From NCBI GenBank assembly GCA_002344005.1, contig DDTD01000077.1, forward strand, positions 1 to 49,680: 49,680 nt of DNA, in the 5' to 3' direction. Positions within the stretch are counted from its first letter, which is position 1. Each line of letters starts with the position of its first letter. A program made the translations under genes and the position numbers. Source of the stretch: Ignavibacteria bacterium UBA2373. Its GTDB lineage: Bacteria; Bacteroidota; Ignavibacteria; Kapaibacteriales; UBA961. Under the pieces are notes generated by a model. That model had not been told where the DNA came from, ran no database searches, and worked only from the letters and a program-made list of their open reading frames with translations. Positions 27,702 to 37,000 of this stretch are shown piece by piece.

Positions 27702-27741
27702 TCTTTCCCCCAAACTACAAAAGTTTATCTACACAAACAAA
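27702..27741 (-). promoter_or_regulatory. Promoter-like repeat, copy 3, upstream of the R-M unit
   Basis: Bases 27702-27727 are identical to 18573-18598. Read on the minus strand, TTTG at 27741-27738 is followed after 20 bases by TAGTTTG at 27717-27711. That is one base shorter than the TAnnTTTG consensus but aligned with the good match at 22404-22435. Confidence 0.5.
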
Positions 27742-27884
27742 TGTGAATTTCTTATACTATACAGGAAATAAAGTGGTTTTCGTTGTTTTTGTTTTTATAT
27801 CCTGACATATCAAGAACGTATGTACAAGTGCTGTAATCATCGGGTAAAGTATAGGGGGATTTCTAAACAATGTTGTGTATGAAC

Positions 27885-27920
27885 ACGAATGTCCGCTTTT
27901 GAAAAAAAGCGGACATTCGT
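27885..27920. repeat. Perfect 16-bp inverted repeat with GAAA tetraloop
   Basis: ACGAATGTCCGCTTTT is followed by GAAA and then by its exact reverse complement. As RNA this would be a very stable hairpin with a GNRA loop. No T tract follows on either strand, so it is not a standard terminator. It lies between the R-M unit and hutH. Confidence 0.85.
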
Positions 27921-28089
27921 ATGGTAAAAGCAATCATTGAGGTAACAAAGCGGTTTTGGAGTTTTCAGTGTTTCAAATCCCTACAAATCAAGAAAGTCAA
28001 TCATGAAATCTCTACAATCACTTTAATCTTGGTATAAATCCGCTAATTTTGCTTTTGAAATCTTCATTTACATATCCGATTGACTGACT

Positions 28090-29628
28090 ATGGCAACACT
28101 TTTTCTTGATGGTAACTCTTTGACAATTGAGCAGCTTGTTCATGCTGCCCGTGATTATTCTTCAGTTCTTAGTCTTACGGATGCATCACGTTCGGCAATA
28201 GAGCGTGCGCGTGCTGTTGTGGATGACTGGGTGGCGGAACATCGTGTTGTGTACGGTATAACCACGGGGTTCGGGGAATTTGCGAATATTGTGATTAACC
28301 CTCATGAAATCGAGGATTTACAAGAAAATCTTATTATTTCCCATAGTGTTGGCACGGGAGATTTTTTGCCCGATTATATTGTGCGTGCAATGATTATCTT
28401 GCGTATTAATGCTTTGGCAAAAGGTCATTCGGGTATTCGATTGTCCACCGTAGAAGCATTGATAGCCATGTTCAATGCGGGCATAGTACCTGCAATTCCC
28501 TCGCAAGGTTCTGTGGGCAGCAGCGGTGATTTAGCGCAGTTGTCCCATATAGCTTTATCATTAATTGGAAGAGGTGAAGTATTGAGTGCGGACGGCGGCA
28601 CAGAAGAGTCGGCAGAGGTTTTGAAACGTCATGGCATAGAGCCGGTTCGATTAAAAGCAAAAGAAGGTCTGGCATTGATTAACGGTACTCAGATGATGTG
28701 TGCGTACGGCGCATTCGCAGTATTTACGGCACAACAGTTGGCAGATAATGCGGACATTGTCGGGGCGCTCACCACCGATGCTCTGCGCGGCACGGATAAA
28801 GCATTTGATGAACGAATCCATGCTTTGCGTGGTTTTGCGGGGCAAATGAGTTCGGCATATAATCTTCGTGCATTGCTTGAGGGAAGTGAAATCCGTGTTT
28901 CCCATCTTGAAAATGATGATCGTGTGCAAGATGCCTATTCTTTGCGATGTATGCCCCAAGTGCATGGAGCTTCGCGCGATGCCATTGATTATGTCTATAA
29001 AGTGATTGCCACGGAGCTTAATTCAGTGAATGATAATCCATTGATTTTTCCGGAAACAGGTGAACCTATCGAAGGAGGTAATTTTCATGGACAACCATTG
29101 GCACTTGCTTTAGATTTTTTGGCAATCGCTTGTGCTGAATTAGCGAATATTTCCGAGCGTCGCACCGAACGGATGGTCAATGGTGCATTAAGTTGCGGTT
29201 TGCCTCGATTTTTAACAACCAAAGGCGGCGTACAATCGGGTATGATGATAGCGCAATATAATTCGGCTTCTATTGTGTCGGAAAATAAAGTTTTGTGCCA
29301 TCCGGCGAGTGTTGATTCCATACCGACAAGCGGCAATCAAGAAGATCATAATTCAATGGGAAGTATTGCAGCACAAAAAGCATGGAAGGTGGTGCAAAAT
29401 AGTATCTCTGTGATTTCTATAGAATTATTGTGTGCTGCACAAGCAATAGAGTTCCATCGTCCCTTAAAAACAAGTGAACGTTTAGAGCGCGTCATGGCAA
29501 CCGTGCGTGCTAAAGTACCCTTTGCAGAGACGGACAGAGTGCTGTATAAAGACATTGCTGCTGTGCGCACTTTAGTTGCTCAGGGGGCTGTATTGGATGC
29601 TGCGGGAATGGCGGAGATTAAACGATGA
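28090..29628 (+). CDS. hutH: Histidine ammonia-lyase with variant Ser-Ser-Gly cofactor triad
   Basis: A 512-residue cytoplasmic enzyme of the aromatic ammonia-lyase family. Histidine ammonia-lyase converts L-histidine to urocanate and ammonia, the first step of histidine degradation. Family hallmarks are present: YGITTGFG, LINGTQ, YSLRCMPQVHG, ELNSVNDNPL, GNFHGQPLALALD and SGNQEDHNSMG. The methylidene-imidazolone (MIO) cofactor is formed from an internal triad that is normally Ala-Ser-Gly; here it is Ser144-Ser145-Gly146 in GSVGSSGDLAQLSH, and the usual Pro after DLA is Gln. The central serine and the glycine needed for cyclisation are kept. The length fits the family (about 500-515). hutU and hutI are not nearby. 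The stop overlaps the start of a sugar-permease-type gene by 4 bases (ATGA). A tyrosine or phenylalanine lyase is less likely given the HAL-type motifs, but remains possible. Confidence 0.93.
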   Translation: MATLFLDGNSLTIEQLVHAARDYSSVLSLTDASRSAIERARAVVDDWVAEHRVVYGITTGFGEFANIVINPHEIEDLQENLIISHSVGTGDFLPDYIVRAMIILRINALAKGHSGIRLSTVEALIAMFNAGIVPAIPSQGSVGSSGDLAQLSHIALSLIGRGEVLSADGGTEESAEVLKRHGIEPVRLKAKEGLALINGTQMMCAYGAFAVFTAQQLADNADIVGALTTDALRGTDKAFDERIHALRGFAGQMSSAYNLRALLEGSEIRVSHLENDDRVQDAYSLRCMPQVHGASRDAIDYVYKVIATELNSVNDNPLIFPETGEPIEGGNFHGQPLALALDFLAIACAELANISERRTERMVNGALSCGLPRFLTTKGGVQSGMMIAQYNSASIVSENKVLCHPASVDSIPTSGNQEDHNSMGSIAAQKAWKVVQNSISVISIELLCAAQAIEFHRPLKTSERLERVMATVRAKVPFAETDRVLYKDIAAVRTLVAQGAVLDAAGMAEIKR

Positions 29629-30446
29629 AGCAGACGATACAAAGTGTTTTACTCCACGGCATACTTTTGCTTATAGCTGCGGGCATGATTTTCCCGATGT
29701 TTTGGATGATTTTACTGTCATTGCGTGAACATCCCGAAAGCTATGAGACATTTTTTTCTTTATTAAGTGCCCCGACGGTACTGAAAAATTATGCTGATGC
29801 ACTCGGGTCAGATACATTCGGTATGTACTTTCTGAACTCTGTAATTGTGGGCTTAGTTGTCACTGTGGGCAATATGCTTTTTTGTTTGATGTGCGGTTAT
29901 GCTTTTGCCCGTCGGGATTTTATAGGAAAACCCCTATTATTTATGACAATTCTGGGCGTATTGATTATCCCGCCGCAAGTAATCATGATACCATTATATC
30001 GTTTAATGGTGCAATTCGGGTGGATAAATACCTATTGGGCATTAATTGTGCCATGGATGGTGACACCGTTCGGTATTTTTTTATTGAGGCAATATATTCA
30101 AGGATTACCTACGGATATTGAAGATGCAGCACGTATTGACGGCGCAGGTGAATGGTATATCTTATTCAGAATAGTTATGCCTTTGTGCAAACCTGTATTG
30201 ACAGTCTTGGGTATTTATATTTTTCTCGGAAATTGGAATTCTTTTTTATTTCCATTTTTATTTACGAATGAAGAAAGTATGAGAACACTCCCGGTTGGAT
30301 TAGCGTTCTATATAGGAAAACAATCCATAGATTGGGGGCATTTAATGGCAGGCGCGGGAATTTCCGCTATTCCTGTCCTTGTGTTATTTATTGTGTTCCA
30401 CAAGCAAATTATTCAAGGATTAACAGCCGGAGCATTGAAAGAGTAA
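29625..30446 (+). CDS. Carbohydrate-type ABC transporter permease (MalG/UgpE-like)
   Basis: A 273-residue integral membrane protein with about six hydrophobic segments. The EAA loop that contacts the ATPase reads IEDAARIDGAGEWYILFRIV at about 164-183, the form typical of MalG/UgpE-type (CUT1) permeases, and the segment from there to PVLTVLGIYIF is also characteristic. The predicted role is to form half of an inner-membrane importer for an oligosaccharide or a similar solute. No partner permease, binding protein or importer ATPase is in the window, so it must combine with genes elsewhere. It is translationally coupled to hutH by a 4-base overlap, an unexpected pairing. Either it imports something linked to histidine metabolism or the adjacency is accidental. 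Confidence 0.9.
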   Translation: MKQTIQSVLLHGILLLIAAGMIFPMFWMILLSLREHPESYETFFSLLSAPTVLKNYADALGSDTFGMYFLNSVIVGLVVTVGNMLFCLMCGYAFARRDFIGKPLLFMTILGVLIIPPQVIMIPLYRLMVQFGWINTYWALIVPWMVTPFGIFLLRQYIQGLPTDIEDAARIDGAGEWYILFRIVMPLCKPVLTVLGIYIFLGNWNSFLFPFLFTNEESMRTLPVGLAFYIGKQSIDWGHLMAGAGISAIPVLVLFIVFHKQIIQGLTAGALKE

Positions 30447-30500
30447 TACGTATATAAGTCGAAACATACTAATTTGTTCATAGACATAGTAAAGAATTAT

Positions 30501-30803
30501 ATGGCAAATCGTTGGGGCATTCCACAAGATGTAGAAACTGCTGTTATAGCACGTGATCAATCATGCGTCTATTGCAGTATTCCATTTGACAATATGAGTA
30601 CAACATCAAAAAAAACATGGGAGCATATTATTAATGATACAGCATTGAATGGTGCAGATAATATAGCGCTGTGTTGCAGGTCATGCAATGCAAGTAAAAA
30701 TAATAAAGTGCTCAAAGATTGGTTGCAGAGTCCATACTGTCAACGAAAAAATATTAATAAAAACACGGTTGCTTCTGTTGTGAAAAAACACTTGGAAAAA
30801 TAA
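30501..30803 (+). CDS. Small HNH endonuclease family protein
   Basis: A 100-residue protein from ATG 30501; an upstream TTG at 30474 is less likely. It opens MANRWGIPQDVETAVIARD, then has CVYC, a WEHI segment, and ALCCRSCNASKNNKVLKDWL. The two CxxC pairs (Cys-x2-Cys and Cys-x2-Cys) and the His-Asn pattern match the HNH fold with a structural zinc site. HNH proteins are metal-dependent nucleases; no specificity can be inferred. It lies 54 bases after the permease gene and converges with the ABC exporter gene (21-base gap). It may be a solitary defence or mobile-element-derived nuclease. Confidence 0.85.
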   Translation: MANRWGIPQDVETAVIARDQSCVYCSIPFDNMSTTSKKTWEHIINDTALNGADNIALCCRSCNASKNNKVLKDWLQSPYCQRKNINKNTVASVVKKHLEK

Positions 30804-30824
30804 TTATATTGTCATAGTGAGCAA

Positions 30825-32606
30825 TTATTCCACAAATTGCAAAGCACATAAGGATGCATATTTACCACCGAGAGCGATTAGTTCTTCATGTGTACCCGAT
30901 TCGATAATGGAACCTTTGGCAAAAACAAGAATATTGTCGCATTGACGAATAGTAGATAAACGATGGGCAATGATGATGGTTGTGCGTCCGCTCATAAGTC
31001 GTTCCAATGCTTGTTGTATAAGCTGTTCACTTTCCGAATCGAGTGAACTTGTTGCTTCATCCAAAATAAGAATAGGTGGATTTTTAAGTATAGCACGTGC
31101 AATAGCAATTCTTTGTCTTTGACCACCTGATAATTTAACACCGCGTTCACCGACTATCGTTTCCATACCTTCGGGAAAATTGCGAATAAAGTCCGCAGCA
31201 TTTGCCAGAGTTGCCGCTTGCCATAATTGTTCATCGTTTGCATGAAGATTGCCATAGAGAATATTATCGCGAATAGTGCCGCCAAAGAGAGTAATGTCTT
31301 GCGGGACAATGCCAATGGCTTGACGTATTGCACCAAGAGGCAAACTGTCTGACGGTAAAGAATTGAAAGTAATAGTGCCCTTTTGCGGAGCATATAACCG
31401 TTGTATAAGAGCTGCCATAGTTGATTTGCCTGCGCCGCTTTCTCCGACAAATGCCACTCTTTGTCCTGCCTCAACAGATAAAGAAATATCATTCAAGACA
31501 TTGATATCAGGACGTGAAGGATAGGCAAATGTCACATGGTCAAAACGGAGGGAACGCAATTCTGCGCTATGCAAAGTGTCATGGGGAAAATCATCATGTT
31601 CTGCTGTTTCATTGAGTATTTCTTGAACCCTTACTGCTGCCCCCAATGCCCTTTGTACTTGGCTGAGTAATTCGGCAAAGCTGCCCATTGCGCCACCGAC
31701 GAACATAGCATACATAAGAAATGTAGCAAAATCACCAAAGGTTATTTTTTGTTGATCAATCAGGGATGCGCCATACCATAATACACCCGAAATACTGCCA
31801 AAAAAAGCAAAAAGAATAAATGACACAAAAGCCGAACGCATCTTGGCGGTGAGTATTGCCAAATGTACGGAAGTATGCAAAGCCGTACCGTAGCGCGAAG
31901 ATTCATATTGTTCATTTCTATAGGACTTAACGCTGGCGATTGCTTGCAAGGATTCCTCAACAACCGTAGAAGCATGGGCAAGAGCGTCTTGTGTTTTTGT
32001 GCTGTGTTTACGAATGCGTCTGCCAAAAAGAACTGCTGCGGCAATTAACACGGGCAAAGCTGTAAGGATGGGCACGGCAAGTTGCAAACTTTGAGTCATA
32101 ATAAAAATAATCCCACCAAAAAGAAATACCGTTTGGCGTAATATTTCAAGTGAGGTAAAACCAAGCGTTTCTTGTATTTGTGTTAAATCAGCAGTTAAGC
32201 GCGACCCAAGCTCCCCTACCCTTCTTTCTGCAAAAAAGCTCATCGGTAAACGCACCAAATGTTCAAAAACATGAGTGCGTAATTGTGCAACAACTTTTTC
32301 TGTAATGGTCGTAAGTTGCACGGAGAAAATATAACGAATGATACTTTGTAAAGCAATAAGCGAAAGAAGTCCGAGAGCTATTTCCCCTGCGGAAAAACGT
32401 ACAGTGTCGGGATGGAGCACGGCATCAAGCAAACCGCCGGTGAGTCGCGGGAAGAGTAAACCCACTGATGCGGTAAGTGTCATAAATACCAATGAGACAA
32501 CTGCTCGAAAAGCGAAGGGCTTATAAAGAGAAAGTAAAAATGATAATTGACGACGCGATTCCACACCTGAAAGTCGTTCGGAAGGAAGAGTAGATTTTTT
32601 TGCCAT
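30825..32606 (-). CDS. ABC exporter, MsbA/LmrA-like, fused membrane and ATPase domains
   Basis: A 593-residue half-transporter. Residues ~30-310 form the six-helix exporter membrane domain. The nucleotide-binding domain follows: Walker A GESGAGKST at 388-396, the Q-loop in GIVPQDITLFGG near 432-443, signature LSGGQ at 492-496, Walker B ILILDE at 512-517 and the switch His in IIAHR. It would work as a homodimer in the inner membrane and export lipids, peptides or drugs; the substrate is unknown. The start ATG 32606 has no strong Shine-Dalgarno. It converges with the HNH gene, and the TonB-like gene lies further upstream on the same strand with a terminator between them. Confidence 0.94.
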   Translation of the reverse strand: MAKKSTLPSERLSGVESRRQLSFLLSLYKPFAFRAVVSLVFMTLTASVGLLFPRLTGGLLDAVLHPDTVRFSAGEIALGLLSLIALQSIIRYIFSVQLTTITEKVVAQLRTHVFEHLVRLPMSFFAERRVGELGSRLTADLTQIQETLGFTSLEILRQTVFLFGGIIFIMTQSLQLAVPILTALPVLIAAAVLFGRRIRKHSTKTQDALAHASTVVEESLQAIASVKSYRNEQYESSRYGTALHTSVHLAILTAKMRSAFVSFILFAFFGSISGVLWYGASLIDQQKITFGDFATFLMYAMFVGGAMGSFAELLSQVQRALGAAVRVQEILNETAEHDDFPHDTLHSAELRSLRFDHVTFAYPSRPDINVLNDISLSVEAGQRVAFVGESGAGKSTMAALIQRLYAPQKGTITFNSLPSDSLPLGAIRQAIGIVPQDITLFGGTIRDNILYGNLHANDEQLWQAATLANAADFIRNFPEGMETIVGERGVKLSGGQRQRIAIARAILKNPPILILDEATSSLDSESEQLIQQALERLMSGRTTIIIAHRLSTIRQCDNILVFAKGSIIESGTHEELIALGGKYASLCALQFVE

Positions 32607-32884
32607 AAATATGCACGTTAATATCTGGCAGAGACGTATCCGTTGCTGATGGTATTATATGAGTTTCTTACATGATGATTGAAGAACAATGAGCACCCCA
32701 TTGTACATAGTATGAAGATAATGATAAGGAAAATGTATGATTATTGAATCGTCATCATTAATGTGATAACAGCACAATTATAATAGTTACAGATAGTCCG
32801 GCTCAATTTAAAAAGGGGCTATATCTTAGTTCTATAACCCCGATTACTATTTTTTACTTTACAATACTATCATACGAATATTGT
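32607..32884. other. Intergenic region, 278 bp
   Basis: Contains the terminator of the TonB-like gene (32810-32841, minus strand) and presumably the promoter of the ABC exporter. Nothing else was recognised. Confidence 0.5.
32810..32841 (-). terminator. Rho-independent terminator of the TonB-like gene
   Basis: On the minus strand GGGGTTATA pairs with TATAGCCCC (one mismatch) around a 9-base loop and is followed by TTTTT. It lies 44 bases after the stop of the TonB-like gene. Confidence 0.7.
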
Positions 32885-33628
32885 TTATTGTAATGCGAAT
32901 TTAAGAGGAATATAGACAGTATAAGGTACGGGCTTACCATTATTCATCGCCGGATTGGTTTTGAAATTCTTTACGGCATCAATCGCTGCCTCATGGAATA
33001 AAGGTGATGTTGATGTGTGAATTTCTGATTTTACTGCTTTTCCTTCTTCATTAATTAATATTTTTAAGATAACATTTCCTTCTTTTTTTAGACGAATTGC
33101 CATACTTGGATACACCACATTTTTTTGGATAGCCATAATATCAATCTTGGGTTCAATTTCCGGAATAAATTCAAACTCATTTTCTTCTTCTTCCGGAATT
33201 GCTGTTGCTGAATATGAAGGTTGACTTGGTATTTCCCCGCCTCCACCCAAGAAAGACGAAACAACGCTTCCATCGCCATCGGTTTCGGATGGTACAGAAG
33301 TGCGTGTGTCAATAATTTCTTCTGGTATAGTGTCATTATTTTTATGTGTAGTTTTTCCTATCAGCCCATTTGTACTTTTTGTTGCAGTCGAAGAACCTTT
33401 TTTTTCGCCTTTAGTCTCCGGTATTTTGGGGTGAGGTTCAATATGTATTTGTACAGGTGGAGTGATGATAGGAAAAACAATCTTATTGTAAAAAAAAGAC
33501 AAGCACAGAATTATGATTGAAATAAGACATAGTGTAGAGAAAAAACTGTAGAGAGTTGTTCTGTTTATGCCATCCGAAAGTTCGTGAGTGCCAATATGGC
33601 GTGTCGAGAGATGCAGAAGCGTTGTCAT
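32885..33628 (-). CDS. TonB-family energy-transducer protein
   Basis: A 247-residue protein from ATG 33628. A GGAGG five bases before this ATG (33634-33638, minus strand) makes it the start rather than the in-frame ATG at 33640. One membrane segment at about 24-50 anchors it in the inner membrane. A Pro/Glu-rich linker spans the periplasm, and the C-terminal ~80 residues form a TonB C-terminal domain (YPSMAIRLKKEGNVILKILI ... AAIDAVKNFKTNPAMNNGKPV). TonB transmits proton-motive force from ExbB/ExbD to outer-membrane receptors; the partners are not in the window. The linker is Gly-rich (FLGGGGE) rather than of the classical Pro-Lys repeat type. Confidence 0.9.
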   Translation of the reverse strand: MTTLLHLSTRHIGTHELSDGINRTTLYSFFSTLCLISIIILCLSFFYNKIVFPIITPPVQIHIEPHPKIPETKGEKKGSSTATKSTNGLIGKTTHKNNDTIPEEIIDTRTSVPSETDGDGSVVSSFLGGGGEIPSQPSYSATAIPEEEENEFEFIPEIEPKIDIMAIQKNVVYPSMAIRLKKEGNVILKILINEEGKAVKSEIHTSTSPLFHEAAIDAVKNFKTNPAMNNGKPVPYTVYIPLKFALQ

Positions 33629-34071
33629 AATATCCTCCATTGTTGTTGACTAATGAGTCAGTAACGTAAAGAAAAGTTACATTTCACAATTTTTTTTCTC
33701 ATTAAGTCTAAAAACATAGGGTGTACAATTGTGAAACAAATACATGATTATATTATTCTTTACTTGGGAAGCTAAATAGGGTTGTTTTTGCATTTCTATC
33801 ATACAGAACAATGAAGAAATTATGAATATAAAGTAACAATGTGGCTAAGTTTTCCAAGAAAAACAGAGTGAAGAAATTATGAACATAAATTAAGTTTGTA
33901 TTTATTGTAAAAATTGTAAGTTTGTGTAAATTTCTATTGTGTACATGTTAAATAAAGTAAATACCATCGCCACACAATAAAGTCTTGATTCCTTTTCATG
34001 TGAATGTATGGTCCTATGTATTATGTATGTAAATAAAATTTCGTTATCACTATTATTAAGGAGACTGTTCT
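33629..34071. other. Intergenic region of 443 bp upstream of the first fibronectin-repeat gene
   Basis: This divergent spacer contains a short direct repeat (TGAAGAAATTATGAA-t/c-ATAAA at 33812-33832 and 33869-33889, 57 bases apart) and a promoter candidate at 33895-33924. An AAGGAG at 34058-34063 precedes ATG 34072. No gene was found. Confidence 0.55.
33895..33924 (+). promoter_or_regulatory. Bacteroidota-type promoter candidate for the gene at 34072
   Basis: TTTG (33895-33898), 18-base spacer, TAAGTTTG (33917-33924), matching TTTG/TAnnTTTG. The transcription start would be near 33932, giving a leader of about 140 bases. The paralogue at 37549 has the same TAAGTTTG box. Confidence 0.45.
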
Positions 34072-37000
34072 ATGAAAACAGTACGTTACACAGTTCTGCT
34101 ACTATGTTTGTTGGCAGGGCTACATTCTTCTGCATCTGCGCAGATTACGGTATTTCCCTCATATTATGAGGATTTTGAAAATGGCGACGGTGGTTGGTCT
34201 GCATCCGGTACCAATTCATCGTGGGAACTTGGCGAGCCATCCGGCTGGGAATTATCCGGTGCATATTCCGGCAGCAATGCATGGGCGACAGGTTTATATA
34301 GTTCATATAATACAAATGAACTTTCATACCTAACATCGCCACAGTTTGATTTTTCTTGTCTAACGGATGACCCAACATTACGTTTTGCTCAGGCATACTG
34401 GTTGGAAGGTAATTGGGACTTTTACTGGATAGAGATTTCTGTCAATGGAGGCGCTTGGACAAAATTAGGAAGTGCCGGTTCGGGTGATAACTGGTATAAT
34501 ACATGGTATGATTATAATACCGATTCGGATATTGATGTTTTTTGTGGATATTATGATTATTCCTATGGTTGGGATATTTCGGGTCATACATTAACAGGAA
34601 CTGCCGGTTCATCGAATGTTCGTATTCGTTTCGTTTTGGACTCTGATACCTCGTATGAAGAAGATGGTGTTTATATTGATGATATAAGTATTGAAGCATC
34701 AAGTACTACACTTCCTGCTGTTGTTCTTAGTTCCCCCAATAATAATATGACGAATGCTCCATTAGATATAACATTGTCATGGGATAGTCAAAATTGTGCC
34801 GATTGGTACGAAGTGGAAGTTTCTACAACAAATGATTTTTCCAATATTGTATATTCTGAGGGTAAGTTTACAGAATTGTCGTATGACCTTATCGGTTTAG
34901 ACTATGAAACACAATATTTCTGGCGGGTACGTGCTGTGAAAGACGGCAATCCGGGGCAATGGTCTTCAACGCGTAACTTTACAACAATTCCCTCACCACC
35001 GGATAGCCCTGTATTATTATCACCGATTGACGGCACTCTTAATCTTAATCCGACAAGTGTTGCTCTGCAATGGCAATCACAACCCAAAGCAAGTTCTTAT
35101 CGCATTCAACTTTCGACAGATCCTACATTTACAGGCGGTATTATTGTTGATGAATCTGTTTCGGGCGGTGCTAAAGATGTGAGCACATTATTGGTCTATG
35201 GCACACGCTATTATTGGAGAGTCAATGCGTCCAATATTTCAGGAACAAGCGGATGGTCACCTGTGTGGAATTTTGCAACACTATTACCTTTGCCTGTATT
35301 AGCAGCACCTGCCAATAATGAACAAGGCCTTGAACTACCATTGCAGCTTTCTTGGCAGGGTATTGCCGGTGTGAGTACATATAATCTACAGATAGCAAGT
35401 GATGCCGGATTTACTACAATCCTTTTTGATGGTAATATTAATGGTACAACCTATAGTTCGACAACACTTGACTTAGATGCTCAATATTTTTGGAGAGTCC
35501 GTGCAGTTGGTAATGGCGGTATCGTCAGTGCATTTACGCCATCACGTACTTTTAGTACAATCGTACCAACACCGATATTGTCACTCCCATTTAGCGGTGA
35601 AGTAGATAAAGCAACAAGTGTGGATTTGGTATGGAAAGAAAATCCCAAACCTGCACAGTATCAAGTGCAGGTATCAACTTCATTAATATTTACACAAAAA
35701 GATATTCTTCTTGATAAAATTATTAATGGACAGACACTAAATATTATGGATTTACCACATAATACTTTGGTGTATTGGCGTGTACGTGCGGTAACGACAG
35801 ATAAAGGCAATAGTAATTGGAGTGATGCTTATTCTTTTATGACTATTGTTGCCCCGACTCAAAATCTATTACCGGCAGATAATTCACGTTCCCTTTCCTT
35901 CCCTATCGAATTTCAATGGCAATCAGTGGGTGAACAAGTATCGTATGATATTGAAATTGCGGAAGACGAAAATTTTAAAAATATTGTTGTACGTGAAATA
36001 GTTGGTAATCTTTCAACAATACAATTCAGTAATTATCACGGTTTAACATATAATCAAACATATTGGTGGCGCGTTCGCCCTCGTTCACGTTCAGGACAAG
36101 ATATTTCTTGGTCACCTTCTTATACATTTACGACAAAGATAGGTTCAGCGACGGTAATATCACCGATGGATAAATCTACCGATCAAAGTTTGCGCAGCCG
36201 TTATATGTGGAGTACAGTATCGGGTGCTGAGCAGTATAGTTTGGTAGTATCGAAATCATCAGATTTATCGAATCCGATTATCAGTGTAGATAATGTGAGT
36301 AATACGGAGTATTCATCGTTAGCCGAGCTTGAATTATCTACGACCTATTATTGGCAAGTTCGCAGCATATCTTCATCCAATGGCAGCAGTGATTCCCCTG
36401 TGTGGAGTTTCACGACAGCAAGTGCGAAAGTTGCCTCTGCACCTGATTTGATTATGCCTGCTGCGAATGCTGTTGTTGCTGCGGGACGCATTGAATTGCA
36501 ATGGAGCAGTGTAGAAGGCGCAACGAGTTATGATGTAGAGGTTTCCGATAATCAGACCTTCAGCACAATAGCGTATAGTGGAGCGGGTCAAACGGCTTCA
36601 TCGTGGAGCATAGATGTCACAGAAAGTTCACGTACTTTATATTGGCGCGTTCGTTCAGTAAACAGTGCAGGTACCGGAGCATGGTCATCATGGCGTCGTT
36701 TCAGTACATCTGCGAGTGCCTTATTGGCTCCTGAATTATTATCGCCACCTCGCAATGGAGTACGCATAGAGCCGACCGTAATATTTGTATGGAATGAAGT
36801 ATCGAATGCTGTGTCATATCATATACAAGTTTCGACAGATGCTAATTTTGGTACACTTGTCTATTCGAAGAACAAATTGATAGGTTTATCTACTTTGCCA
36901 TTGAATTTAAATTCTTCGACGACCTATTATTGGCGTGTTTTATCGGAGAATGAGCAAGGCGAGAGCGTTTGGTCCCCTGTATGGAGCTTTACAACTTCAT

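Larger units (their letters stand above)
27515..28089. other. Intergenic region of 575 bp between the R-M unit and hutH
   Basis: This divergent region holds promoter-like repeat copy 3 (27702-27741), a perfect 16-bp hairpin with a GAAA loop (27885-27920), and two imperfect direct repeats around the hairpin (27770-27820 and 27947-27998). A TAATTTTG at 28044-28051 could be the -7 box for hutH, but no good -33 box is spaced for it. No gene was found. Confidence 0.6.
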
